A DNA stretch of 64,000 nucleotides, from contig JACKJA010000002.1 of NCBI GenBank assembly GCA_020638175.1, forward strand, positions 310,001-374,000, written 5' to 3'. The stretch's first letter is position 1; each line of letters opens with the position of its first letter. The notes beneath the pieces are model-generated. The model saw only the letters and a program-made list of their open reading frames with translations. It was not told where the DNA came from and made no database searches. Source of the stretch: Rhodospirillales bacterium. GTDB taxonomy: Bacteria > Pseudomonadota > Alphaproteobacteria > Micavibrionales > Micavibrionaceae. A program made the position numbers and the translations under genes. Positions 9,545 to 17,912 of this stretch are shown here, one piece after another.

Positions 9545-10045
9545 ATGGCTTTCGATTTTAAAAAGCTGAGCGTTCTGGTTGTTGAAGATACAGCCCCTAT
9601 GCGTAAGCTCATCATGTCCGTTCTGGAGACACTTGGGGTTGGCCTTGTGTACTCGGCAGAAAACGGAGAGGATGGTTTTGCCGCTTTTTGTAAATACAAT
9701 CCCGATATCGTTATTGCTGATTGGCACATGGAGCCTATCAACGGGATCGAGCTGGCGCAGGAAATCCGGACAAGCGTTATGTCCTCAAACCGTATGGTGC
9801 CGATTATCCTGATTACCGGTTACAGTGCTCTGTCACGGGTCGCTCAGGCCCGGGATGCCGGCGTAACCGAATTTCTGGTAAAACCTTTTTCCGCGAATGA
9901 TCTGGCCAAACGCATCGCCTATGTCATCAACAAACCGCGCGACTTTATCGACAGCCATGACTATTTTGGACCTGATCGCCGCCGGCGCATACAACCCGAT
10001 TACAAGGGACCCTTCCGACGAGACGAAGATCAAGCCAACGGATAA
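9545..10045 (+). CDS. Single-domain response regulator (CheY-like receiver)
   Basis: A 166-residue protein with a complete receiver domain: acidic pair E14-D15, phospho-acceptor D59 (IVIADWH), T91 in LITGYS and K113 in FLVKPF. A basic tail of about 35 residues (GPDRRRR, FRRDE) follows. There is no output domain, so it probably acts by protein contact after phosphorylation by an unknown kinase. AGGAAG stands 4 bases before the ATG. The next gene encodes an HPt-like protein 50 bases downstream, probably in the same transcript. The large structured RNA candidate lies immediately upstream. Confidence 0.88.
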   Translation: MAFDFKKLSVLVVEDTAPMRKLIMSVLETLGVGLVYSAENGEDGFAAFCKYNPDIVIADWHMEPINGIELAQEIRTSVMSSNRMVPIILITGYSALSRVAQARDAGVTEFLVKPFSANDLAKRIAYVINKPRDFIDSHDYFGPDRRRRIQPDYKGPFRRDEDQANG

Positions 10046-10095
10046 ACAAACAAATCGGTCACAGCCTCGTATTCTCAGGGAGATTTTTAGATATC

Positions 10096-10602
10096 ATGAG
10101 CGATAACTCCGAAAAAAAACTCACTCACATCATTCGGTCAAACCGCCTGTTACAGGCAAAGGTAGGCAACGGCCCTCTTGACGAGAAAAAGATCGCAAAA
10201 AGCCAGGAAGTCATTGATAACTTCGAAATTGATTTTGCACCCTTGGCCACTGAACATCTGGATGAACTGGAACATCTTGTCGTCAAGGCACTGAAAGCCG
10301 GATCAGCGCCGAAAGAACTGGCAGAAGACATTACCCAGACCATTATGCAGCTCAAAGCCAATGCCGGCATGTTTGGCTACGGACTAATGGGAAATCTGAC
10401 AACCATCATGTTGAACTTCCTTGAAAATATCGACGAAATGGACGAAGACGTCGTTGATATTGTTGATGCTCATCAGCAAACATTACGGGCTATCGTCAGC
10501 AACAGAATGGCTGGTGATGGCGGCGAACATGGCCGGGAACTGCAAAAAGAGCTGAAAGATGCCTGTCGCCGCTACTTTGATAAAGTCTCTGCTGCAGAAT
10601 AG
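10096..10602 (+). CDS. HPt-like helical protein lacking the phospho-histidine
   Basis: A 168-residue, mostly helical acidic protein. Residues 83-97 (IMQLKANAGMFGYGL) resemble the histidine-phosphotransfer motif (HxLKGxxxxFGY) in spacing, with the lysine and FGY kept, but Q replaces the phosphorylatable histidine. It could be an inactive partner or sink for the receiver encoded just upstream, or a dimerisation module. The HPt relation is by motif reading only. Start chosen at the ATG preceded by GGGAG. Confidence 0.6.
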   Translation: MSDNSEKKLTHIIRSNRLLQAKVGNGPLDEKKIAKSQEVIDNFEIDFAPLATEHLDELEHLVVKALKAGSAPKELAEDITQTIMQLKANAGMFGYGLMGNLTTIMLNFLENIDEMDEDVVDIVDAHQQTLRAIVSNRMAGDGGEHGRELQKELKDACRRYFDKVSAAE

Positions 10603-10641
10603 CGCTTTTTCAACGCCCCCTTTTCTGTTAGGGATATATTT

Positions 10642-11307
10642 ATGAGCGTTTTCGATATTCTAATTAAATACTACCCTGCATTTTTAAACGGCCTAGCCGT
10701 TAGTCTGCAATTATCAGCCATCATCTGGAGTGTCGGCATTATCTGTGGCAGCGCTTTGGGCCTTGCGGGAACGCGTTTTAAACGCAGTGTCGGCATACCA
10801 TCCCGGATGTTTTCGTTTCTTCTGTCCGGCATCCCGATTCTTGTTTTTCTGTTCTGGTTGCATTATCCGGCCCAGGCCGTATTTGAAGTCGTGATCGACC
10901 CGTTTTTCACCGCGGCCTTAACGCTCTCAATCGTTAATATCTTCGGGGTGGCCGACATCGTACGCGGCGCTTTGGCCGATTTCCCGCAGCAATATCTGAC
11001 GGCGGCCAAGGTAACAGGCCTGACCCGGCGGCAAACCATCTTTAAAATCCAGCTTCCCCTGATCCTGCGCCAGATATTGCCCGGATTGTTGATGCTACAG
11101 GTCGTTATGCTGCACACGACACTTTTCGCCTCCCTGATCTCGGTTGAGGAAATATTCCGTGTTGCACAGCGCATCAATGCCCAGATTTACCGCCCGGTTG
11201 AAATCTACACGGCCCTCGGCCTGTTTTTTCTGGCTGTCAGCCTGCCGATCAACGGCTTTGCCTTATGGCTGCGCGCCCGGTTTACCCGTGACATGTCGGA
11301 ACAATAG
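10642..11307 (+). CDS. ABC transporter permease, polar amino-acid type (HisM/GlnP-like)
   Basis: A 221-residue membrane protein whose N-terminus (YYPAFLNGLAVSLQLSAIIW) and later coupling-loop region (IVRGALADFPQQYLTAAKVTGL) match the HisMQ/GlnP permease family. About five transmembrane helices are visible. It lies 12 bases before the ATPase gene, so the two form an inner-membrane transporter. No periplasmic binding protein gene is adjacent, so the substrate cannot be named. Confidence 0.85.
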   Translation: MSVFDILIKYYPAFLNGLAVSLQLSAIIWSVGIICGSALGLAGTRFKRSVGIPSRMFSFLLSGIPILVFLFWLHYPAQAVFEVVIDPFFTAALTLSIVNIFGVADIVRGALADFPQQYLTAAKVTGLTRRQTIFKIQLPLILRQILPGLLMLQVVMLHTTLFASLISVEEIFRVAQRINAQIYRPVEIYTALGLFFLAVSLPINGFALWLRARFTRDMSEQ

Positions 11308-11318
11308 GAAGCTGAACA

Positions 11319-12047
11319 ATGATCTCCGGCCGTAATATTCACAAAAGCTTTGGAAACAATGTTGTCCTTAAAAACGTCGACCTTGATATAGCGCCGGGGG
11401 AAATTACCTGCCTGATCGGCCCGTCAGGAACCGGGAAAACAACGCTGCTGCGCGCCCTCGCGCTTCTTGATTACCCCACAACGGGAAAAATTACCGTTGA
11501 TGATAAACACTACGATTTTCCCCTGACCAACGGCGCAGAAGTCACGCCCCCCTGGCCACACTTGACGGTTGTCTTTCAGTCTCTGTTTTTGTGGCCGCAT
11601 TTGACCTTGCGGGAAAACATCATGCTGCCGGCACGCAACCATAATCCGGATAAAGCGGCGCAGGATCTGGAAGGGCTGGTGAAGCTGTTCGATATGGAGC
11701 ACTTTATCGACAACTACCCTAATCAGGCCTCAACGGGCCAACGCCAGCGCATTGCACTGGCCCGCGCCCTGATTCTCAATCCGCGCTACATCTTGCTGGA
11801 CGAGATCACATCCGCGCTGGATGTCGAGCAAACCGGGAAAATCCTGACCAAGCTGGAACATCTGAAGGAACGGGGCATCGGCGTTTTCCTGATTACCCAC
11901 GCCATCGAATTCGCCCGCCGCGCTGCCGATAAAATCGTCTTCATGGACGGCGGCGCCATCGCGGAGCAAGGCCCGCCGTCGATCCTTGGTAAACCAGAAA
12001 GCGCCCGCCTGAAAGAATTCGTCTCCCTGATCGAGGCGGCGCGCTAA
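11319..12047 (+). CDS. ABC transporter ATP-binding protein, amino-acid type (GlnQ-like)
   Basis: A 242-residue nucleotide-binding domain: Walker A GPSGTGKTT at about 35-43, Q-loop, signature region ASTGQRQRIALARAL, Walker B YILLDEITSALD and the switch histidine in LITHAIEFARRAAD. The signature reads STGQ instead of SGGQ. It powers the permease encoded immediately upstream. AGGAAG precedes the ATG. Confidence 0.9.
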   Translation: MISGRNIHKSFGNNVVLKNVDLDIAPGEITCLIGPSGTGKTTLLRALALLDYPTTGKITVDDKHYDFPLTNGAEVTPPWPHLTVVFQSLFLWPHLTLRENIMLPARNHNPDKAAQDLEGLVKLFDMEHFIDNYPNQASTGQRQRIALARALILNPRYILLDEITSALDVEQTGKILTKLEHLKERGIGVFLITHAIEFARRAADKIVFMDGGAIAEQGPPSILGKPESARLKEFVSLIEAAR

Positions 12048-12248
12048 ACCCGTATCAAATTTCCACAAATATATTTCAAATTTTCTTTTATTTTTAATAA
12101 GTTACGCATCAATTTCGAAACGAAAGTGTTTGCCATAATTATACTTTTGGGTATAGACTGGAATTATAAACCGATAAAAAACGCAGCTATCCTTTTGCGC
12201 ACAAAGCAAGCAAAAGAGACCAAAAAATAAAAACGGGTGGGATAATAA

Positions 12249-12746
12249 ATGTTTAATTTGACCAACAGTCGAAAGGCTCGTCGCGGACTCATTCGCACGC
12301 CTTTCCTCTTTTCAGCAACACTTTTCCTTCTGACATGTAGCACCATCGGCAGCCCTGCCGAAGCGATGCAGGCAATCACGCCGGATTCCCCGTCTGCGGC
12401 GGGAACAACCATGTCAATGAACGACCAAGTTCTCCCTCCTCCGATCCAGGCGGATCCTTGTCTTCCCTTGCTCAACATCCGCTATGACCACTACAGCGAC
12501 GACCTGGATCGGAACCGGCGCGCGGCCGGCTCAACGGCAGAAAACTTTGGGATTGTCGTAGGAATCCGCTTCTCTCTGAGCTCCGACACCTTGTCAAAAA
12601 GACAAGGCCGCCGGAATAAGCCCAAAGTAGGGATCTGGATGAAAGACGGCAACACAACGGGAAGATCGGCCGCTTCACTGGCCTATTCCAGTTGTCAGGA
12701 AAACCGGGCGTTTGACGCTCTGTCCGACTGGCGCTGGCACCGTTAA
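12249..12746 (+). CDS. Small exported protein of unknown function
   Basis: A 165-residue product with a basic N-terminus and hydrophobic stretch (TPFLFSATLFLLTCS), with likely signal-peptidase cleavage after PAEA near residue 39. The mature part is short, polar, contains three cysteines and has no motif I know. The cysteine in LLTCSTIG could be read as a lipobox but fits poorly. It stands alone, with an AT-rich 200-base leader upstream and a strong terminator downstream. Confidence 0.6.
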   Translation: MFNLTNSRKARRGLIRTPFLFSATLFLLTCSTIGSPAEAMQAITPDSPSAAGTTMSMNDQVLPPPIQADPCLPLLNIRYDHYSDDLDRNRRAAGSTAENFGIVVGIRFSLSSDTLSKRQGRRNKPKVGIWMKDGNTTGRSAASLAYSSCQENRAFDALSDWRWHR

Positions 12747-12803
12747 GATTTCCAAAGCTGACAGCCAACCAATCTAAATCTTGTGCCCTGACTCTCTAAG
12801 ATT

Positions 12804-12840
12804 GCCCTGTAAAAGAACCCTCTTTTACAGGGCTCTTTTT
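12804..12840 (+). terminator. Strong Rho-independent terminator between convergent genes
   Basis: A perfect 13-bp stem (12804-12816 with 12821-12833), 4-base loop and TCTTTTT tail. It ends directly at the stop codon of the opposing gene, so it may serve both directions. Confidence 0.9.
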
Positions 12841-12841
12841 A

Positions 12842-14476
12842 TCAAAACGGCAGGGTTCCACGAAACGCATCATACCATGCCGGGGTCGCAACCTCAGGCA
12901 TAATCCGGGATATTTCCAAGATAACAACATAGACAATCAATATCCCAGCATAACCTATCCACCCGCTATGGCCGGCCTTAGGCGTTAAACGTCTGGCTTT
13001 ATCAGGAGGCATCAACCGCGAAAACACCTGATAATACGCCCGCCGCGCCGCGATCTTGATAGACAGCGTCGTCAGAATACCGCCGGCAACCAGCAAAATA
13101 AAATCAAGGGCCGCCAAAACGGTTTCATCCGTTATCTGAGAGGCCATAACAGGCCGCACAGGACCGAGAAAATATAATCCATATAATCCGGTAACAGCCA
13201 GCACCCCGACCGCCAGCCCTGTCAATCGCGGCCCGCGGGTAATATTTTTCAAAGCCCGGTCCGCACTAACCACCATCTCCTTAATTAAATTGTCGGACAA
13301 CCCCACAGGATAGTGCTTTTTAACCGCAGACAGCGCTTTTCCCGGTGGCAAACGGGATGCCGCCAAAACGATATCGCGCAAAGCCCGGTAGCGGACGGCC
13401 TTTTTAATCACCTGACCTGAATGGCCGGAAGACGGCGTAATCCGGCGTAATTCCGACGCCCCTCCGGCAATCAACTTATCAAGAAAATCCGGGACTTGAT
13501 GTAAAGCCGGCAGTAAACCAAAAACAATCCCCGGCACCGGCCTGTTTTTCAGATGAAAAACCGCTTCTGCCCACGGCAAATCAACGCCGTAAACTATCGT
13601 AAAACCGGAATCGGCGCTGCTGTCTTCGCTCACATCTCCCAGAAGTTTGACCATCGCCTGTTTTTGAGTAACCAACGCCGGTCCCTGTTCAAGAACGATC
13701 TGCCGCGCTGCCGGGGGTAACGCCTCCTCCGGGATTTCAAACCGGGATTTCACCTTAACCATCAACGTTGTGATCAGGCTGCTCCAACCGTTCCCGTTAC
13801 AGGTTTTGCAGTCCACATCCCCCGTCCCCCGGCAATGCGTACATTGAATCGTGCCGCGCTGGTTGCAATTCTGACAGGGAATCCGGCCGCGCTGATGACA
13901 ACGGGTACAAGGCTGCCGCCCGCCGGGACCGTTAATGAATTTCATTCCCTGACATTGCGGGCATTGTGAATCCCGGCTGCCCTGACAACGCGGACAGGTT
14001 ATCTGCCGTTGCCCGTGACAAGCGTTGCAACGCATCTTCCCGGATCCCTTGCACGATCCGCATTGCTCATGCACCACATAGCTTCGATTGTACTTCTGCA
14101 GGGAAAGAATCAAACCATCGTTGGCAAACCCCAGATCACCACGTTCCTGAAGCAGTTTCGTGACAATGCCACGCAGTTCCTTATCCTGTCCCAGCGCCTC
14201 GACATCCTGCTGCAAACGGTTTTGCATGTCGCTACGCGAAGCAAGCACAGTGCCATTTTGCCGCCCCGAAAGGCGTTTTTCACTGGTCTGGGGATCGATC
14301 TTGAAATGATGGAAGGCCGGAAATTGCAGGACAGCCCCTTCAAAAGAATCCAGCGTCACACTACTTGGCTTAAGGCCGTTCCCCTTCACAAGGGAACGTA
14401 TCTGCTCCAGAGCCTTCTCCCGTATCTCCGGGGGAAAGGGCAAGGAATCCGTCTGTTCCTGATTATCTTCGCTCAC
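12842..14476 (-). CDS. DnaJ-type zinc-finger protein with C-terminal membrane helices, no J domain
   Basis: A 544-residue protein starting at GTG with AAGGA 9 bases upstream. Residues 139-237 hold eight successive CxxC units of DnaJ central-domain type (CGSCKGSG, CNACHG, CPRCQG, CTHCRGTG, CKTCNGNG), enough for about four zinc sites, twice the DnaJ number. No HPD-containing J domain is present. Three hydrophobic segments near 420-440, 455-475 and 515-535 suggest membrane anchoring. The N-terminal 130 residues are polar. Its role is unknown; assembly or holding of membrane or secreted proteins is a guess. Confidence 0.7.
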   Translation of the reverse strand: MSEDNQEQTDSLPFPPEIREKALEQIRSLVKGNGLKPSSVTLDSFEGAVLQFPAFHHFKIDPQTSEKRLSGRQNGTVLASRSDMQNRLQQDVEALGQDKELRGIVTKLLQERGDLGFANDGLILSLQKYNRSYVVHEQCGSCKGSGKMRCNACHGQRQITCPRCQGSRDSQCPQCQGMKFINGPGGRQPCTRCHQRGRIPCQNCNQRGTIQCTHCRGTGDVDCKTCNGNGWSSLITTLMVKVKSRFEIPEEALPPAARQIVLEQGPALVTQKQAMVKLLGDVSEDSSADSGFTIVYGVDLPWAEAVFHLKNRPVPGIVFGLLPALHQVPDFLDKLIAGGASELRRITPSSGHSGQVIKKAVRYRALRDIVLAASRLPPGKALSAVKKHYPVGLSDNLIKEMVVSADRALKNITRGPRLTGLAVGVLAVTGLYGLYFLGPVRPVMASQITDETVLAALDFILLVAGGILTTLSIKIAARRAYYQVFSRLMPPDKARRLTPKAGHSGWIGYAGILIVYVVILEISRIMPEVATPAWYDAFRGTLPF

Positions 14477-14516
14477 CGGGGTGTCCTTATAGCGCGGGGT
14501 CTTTCAAGACACCATA

Positions 14517-15122
14517 CTAACGGCGGTGACGCTCCCGAAGCAAGTCTGCTACATCATTCAAAGACAGCCCGGCATTTTCCAGCAAAACCAGCGTATGGTA
14601 AATCAGGTCGGCGCTTTCATTCAAAATCTTGTCCCGGTCGCCGCTCATATGGGCCAACGCCACTTCCACACCTTCTTCTCCAACTTTTTGTGAAATGCGC
14701 TCTTTACCCGCTTCAAACAAAGATGTCGTATAGCTGCCTTCCGGCATATCAGCATGGCGCTGCTTTATGAGCGCGCCCAGTTCGGCCAAAAAAGCCAGCG
14801 AAGGTGCCTCATCCCCCCAGCAGGTTTTTGTGCCCGTATGACAGGTAGGACCATTGGGAACTGCCGTTACCAAAAGCGTATCGTTGTCGCAATCGGCCGT
14901 GATATTTTTCAAATGCAGATAATTTCCGGATGTCTCTCCTTTAGTCCAGAGCCGGTTTTTACTGCGTGAAAAAAACGTCACTTGTTTGCTCTCAAGCGTC
15001 TGCTCCAGCGCCGCCCGGTCCATATAGCCCAGCATCAAAACCGTACCTGTGCCCGCCTCCTGCACAATCGTCGGGATCAATCCATTGCCCTTATCAAAAT
15101 CGAGGCTCTCAATATCAATCAT
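14517..15122 (-). CDS. hisIE: Bifunctional phosphoribosyl-AMP cyclohydrolase / phosphoribosyl-ATP pyrophosphatase
   Basis: A 201-residue fusion for histidine steps 2 and 3. The HisI part (1-110) has [19 protein letters not shown], the metal-binding DCDNDTLL and CHTGTKTCW. The HisE part (115-201) has EEGVEVALA and ESADLIYH. The stop of hisF overlaps its ATG by 4 bases (15119-15122). Many alphaproteobacteria carry hisI and hisE as separate genes, so the fused enterobacterial-type form is notable. It is the last gene of the operon. Confidence 0.93.
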   Translation of the reverse strand: MIDIESLDFDKGNGLIPTIVQEAGTGTVLMLGYMDRAALEQTLESKQVTFFSRSKNRLWTKGETSGNYLHLKNITADCDNDTLLVTAVPNGPTCHTGTKTCWGDEAPSLAFLAELGALIKQRHADMPEGSYTTSLFEAGKERISQKVGEEGVEVALAHMSGDRDKILNESADLIYHTLVLLENAGLSLNDVADLLRERHRR

Positions 15123-15889
15123 ATTCGCACCTGTACGCCTTCCTGTTCCAAATATCTTTTCAATTCCGGGATCGGAATATCGCCGCTATGGAATACAGAA
15201 GCGGCCAGCGCGCCGTCCACACCGGCTTGTTTAAACACATCGGCAAAATGGTGCATTTCCCCCGCCCCGCCCGAGGCAATCAGGGGAACACTAACCGCGT
15301 TCCGCACCGCCTTTAGCTGCCGAATATCATAGCCCTGCCGAACGCCATCTTGATTCATGCAATTCAAAACGATCTCGCCGGCGCCGCGCCGCTGTACGTC
15401 CTTGGCCCAGCTAACCGTATCATGTTTGGCCTTCACCGTTTTGGTTTCATCGCCGGTATATTGATAAACACGCATAGAGCCATCTTCCTCAACCCGGCTG
15501 TCAATCCCAACCACCACGCACTGCACCCCGAACGTTTCCGCCAGCTCGGTAATAAACTCAGGCCGCTCCAGTGCCGGGGAATTCACCGATATTTTATCCG
15601 CCCCGTTATTCAGGATAATCCGGGCGTCTTCCATCGTGCGGATCCCGCCCGCCACACAAAACGGAATATCCAATATCCGCGCTACTTTTTCGACCCAGTC
15701 CTTGCCGACCGTCCGTTGATCGCTGCTGGCCGTGATGTCATAAAACACCAGCTCATCCGCGCCCTCATCCCGGTAGCGTGCCGCCAGATCCAGAATATCC
15801 CCCATCACGCGGTGATTGCGAAACTGCACACCCTTGACCACCACGCCGTCTTTTACATCCAGACAGGGAATAATCCGTCGCATTAACAT
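15119..15889 (-). CDS. hisF: Imidazole glycerol phosphate synthase, cyclase subunit
   Basis: A 256-residue (beta/alpha)8 protein with the two catalytic aspartates (D in [10 protein letters not shown] and D in VVVGIDSR) and phosphate-binding glycines ([16 protein letters not shown]). With HisH it converts PRFAR and glutamine-derived ammonia to imidazole glycerol phosphate and AICAR. Its start overlaps the end of hisA by 7 bases. Confidence 0.96.
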   Translation of the reverse strand: MLMRRIIPCLDVKDGVVVKGVQFRNHRVMGDILDLAARYRDEGADELVFYDITASSDQRTVGKDWVEKVARILDIPFCVAGGIRTMEDARIILNNGADKISVNSPALERPEFITELAETFGVQCVVVGIDSRVEEDGSMRVYQYTGDETKTVKAKHDTVSWAKDVQRRGAGEIVLNCMNQDGVRQGYDIRQLKAVRNAVSVPLIASGGAGEMHHFADVFKQAGVDGALAASVFHSGDIPIPELKRYLEQEGVQVRI

Positions 15890-16614
15890 ACGCCCAGCGC
15901 CTCCCCGACCGTAAACACTCCTTCGTAAAGCGCCTTTCCGACAATCGCCCCGGCGGCCCCGGCAGCTTTAGCAGCCCGCAGGTCATCCAGCGAATTAACG
16001 CCGCCCGAAGCCTGTATCTCCAGAAAATTAAAATCCAGTTTCATAACCCGGTACAGCTCTGTATTACAGCCCTGCATCGTGCCGTCACGGGCAATATCCG
16101 TGCACAAAACATTTTTCAGCCCGTAAGCGGCGTAATTTTCCAGCACATCTTTCAGTTTCCACGGCGACGTTTCTTGCCAGCCCGCCGCCGCAATGTGCCA
16201 GACATCGTCTTGCTCTACGACATCCATCGCCAGTGTGATTGAATCCGCCCCGTACGTCTGCAGCAACTCTTCGGTTTTCAAAGGGTCCTTAACCATCAGC
16301 GATCCTATCACCACCCGCCCGGCTCCGGCATCAAGCAAAGCTCTAACCTCGGCTTCGCTGCGAATGCCGCCGCCGGTTTGCACCTTTAAATCCGTTGCCG
16401 CTATAATTTTTTCAATCAGGTCAATCTGCCGGTTTTCCGGGTTTTCAGCACCTGACAAATCGACCAGATGCAGCCATTCCGCGCCCTGATCTTTGTAGCT
16501 TTGCGCTACCGCGACGGGGTCGTCGCCATACGTCGTGACCTGTGCAAAATCACCCTTGTAAAGGCGAACGCATTGGCCATCGAGTAAATCAATCGCGGGA
16601 TAAAGGATCATCAA
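15883..16614 (-). CDS. hisA: ProFAR isomerase (phosphoribosylformimino-AICAR-P isomerase)
   Basis: A 243-residue (beta/alpha)8 enzyme paralogous to HisF. It has the N-terminal aspartate in [18 protein letters not shown], the second in LAMDVVEQ, and phosphate loops QTGGGIRS and ASGGVNSL. It catalyses the Amadori isomerisation of ProFAR to PRFAR. Its ATG directly follows the hisH stop. Confidence 0.96.
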   Translation of the reverse strand: MMILYPAIDLLDGQCVRLYKGDFAQVTTYGDDPVAVAQSYKDQGAEWLHLVDLSGAENPENRQIDLIEKIIAATDLKVQTGGGIRSEAEVRALLDAGAGRVVIGSLMVKDPLKTEELLQTYGADSITLAMDVVEQDDVWHIAAAGWQETSPWKLKDVLENYAAYGLKNVLCTDIARDGTMQGCNTELYRVMKLDFNFLEIQASGGVNSLDDLRAAKAAGAAGAIVGKALYEGVFTVGEALGVC

Positions 16615-17208
16615 TCACATCTCCAGAAAGTTCTTTAAAATCTGTTGCCCGGCCGCGCCGGAACGCTCCGGATGAAACTGGCACCCCATAAAATTATCTT
16701 GTGTGACACTGGCGGAAAACATCTCGCTGCCATGAACGCAAGAGGTCAGCGTATAATCGCCCACCGGCGCATAATAGCTATGAACGAAATAGAAGGCACT
16801 GTCATCGGGTATATCACGAAACAAAATATGGTCGGATTTTTCGACACGTACACCATTCCATCCCATATGGGGTATAGTTTTTTCAGCTTCCGGTTTAAAA
16901 TGCCGTACGTTTCCGGAAAAAATATCCAGCATCGTGGCATCACCCTCCTCGGAATGGGTAAACAGTAACTGCATCCCTAGGCAAATCCCCAGCGCCGGCT
17001 GGGTCAGGACTTTAATACAGTCAACCAGTTCCCGCGCCTGCAATTTGCTCATCGCGTCTTTTGCCGCGCCCACACCCGGCAAGATCACGTGTGACGCGCG
17101 TGCGATCACATCCGGATCGGCACTCAAAACGCCCTCAACACCCAGCCGTTCCAGTGCAAAAACAACTGATGCAATATTCGCACCGCCACTATCAATCAAA
17201 ACAATCAT
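16615..17208 (-). CDS. hisH: Imidazole glycerol phosphate synthase, glutamine amidotransferase subunit
   Basis: A 197-residue class I amidotransferase: LPGVGAAKDAM near the N-terminus, nucleophile cysteine in LGICLGMQLLF, and the histidine-glutamate pair in CQFHPERSG. It supplies ammonia to HisF. It starts 3 bases after the stop of the preceding unknown gene. Confidence 0.95.
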   Translation of the reverse strand: MIVLIDSGGANIASVVFALERLGVEGVLSADPDVIARASHVILPGVGAAKDAMSKLQARELVDCIKVLTQPALGICLGMQLLFTHSEEGDATMLDIFSGNVRHFKPEAEKTIPHMGWNGVRVEKSDHILFRDIPDDSAFYFVHSYYAPVGDYTLTSCVHGSEMFSASVTQDNFMGCQFHPERSGAAGQQILKNFLEM

Positions 17209-17211
17209 AAA

Positions 17212-17820
17212 CTACCCGGGTATTAAGGAATTAACAGGGCGCCGGCTGACAGACGATCCAAAAGGCATCGGTTGAAGAGCAAACACAGCAGCAATTTTAC
17301 CAACATCCTGCCGTGCATCGTCAAGGGCCGTTTCCAGCGCGGCAAAAGCCCGGTGAACAGGGCCCGGATCCTTTATAGCGCTTATCATCGCACAGGCAAA
17401 ATCAATCTGGCTGGTATAGGGTTTAACCTCAAGGCAATACCCTTTGTCATCCGCGCCTCTCTGGAAAAAGCCGGCTTTTCCAAGAACATCAACGAAATTT
17501 GTATCAACCCGGTCCGCCGTTTTCAAACGCTTGGCCAGCTCCGCGGCTCCGGTGCGTAAAAACACCCGGTGATCGCGCCTCATATCATCAAATTTATCAA
17601 CGATATCAGGGCATTGTGACCATAACGTCGCACGGCGAATCATTTCCATTGCCAGCGCTTCACTCGGCATGGCCGCCGCCGCAAATCGCTGTTTTTGTAA
17701 CCCCGCCATAAATCGTTCCGAAGAAATTGCAACGGGCTGGCTGGGAACAGCAATTTCAGGAAGTACACTTACACCATCACTCTGCCGTCTAAAGACAGCG
17801 ACATTTGTTGATACACCCAT
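17212..17820 (-). CDS. Unknown 202-residue protein embedded in the histidine operon
   Basis: The ATG has a good AAGGAG 9 bases upstream, and the gene is tightly spaced before hisH. The protein is soluble, with a low-complexity first 40 residues and a helical remainder (FMAGLQKQRFAAAAM, FAALETALDDARQDVG). I recognise no domain, and it is not histidinol-phosphate phosphatase by any motif I can see (no HAD DxD, PHP or inositol-phosphatase signature). A 92-base gap with a Fur-box-like site separates it from hisCB, so it may have its own promoter. Confidence 0.6.
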   Translation of the reverse strand: MGVSTNVAVFRRQSDGVSVLPEIAVPSQPVAISSERFMAGLQKQRFAAAAMPSEALAMEMIRRATLWSQCPDIVDKFDDMRRDHRVFLRTGAAELAKRLKTADRVDTNFVDVLGKAGFFQRGADDKGYCLEVKPYTSQIDFACAMISAIKDPGPVHRAFAALETALDDARQDVGKIAAVFALQPMPFGSSVSRRPVNSLIPG

Positions 17821-17896
17821 TTCTATTATCTCCTTGGTTTATTTATCGGGACACCCTCTTCCTTTGTTCAAAAGGGATCCCTTCTTTTATTTTAAT

Positions 17897-17911
17897 TGAG
17901 AATGATTATCA
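17897..17911 (-). promoter_or_regulatory. Fur-box-like palindrome before the unknown operon gene
   Basis: The 15-mer TGAGAATGATTATCA matches the 7-1-7 Fur consensus TGATAATNATTATCA with one mismatch. On the minus strand it lies between a possible -35 (TTGTGA) and -10 (TTAAAA) 17 bases apart, about 80 bases before the ATG at 17820. That is the usual place for an operator. Iron control is inferred only. Confidence 0.4.
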
Positions 17912-17912
17912 A

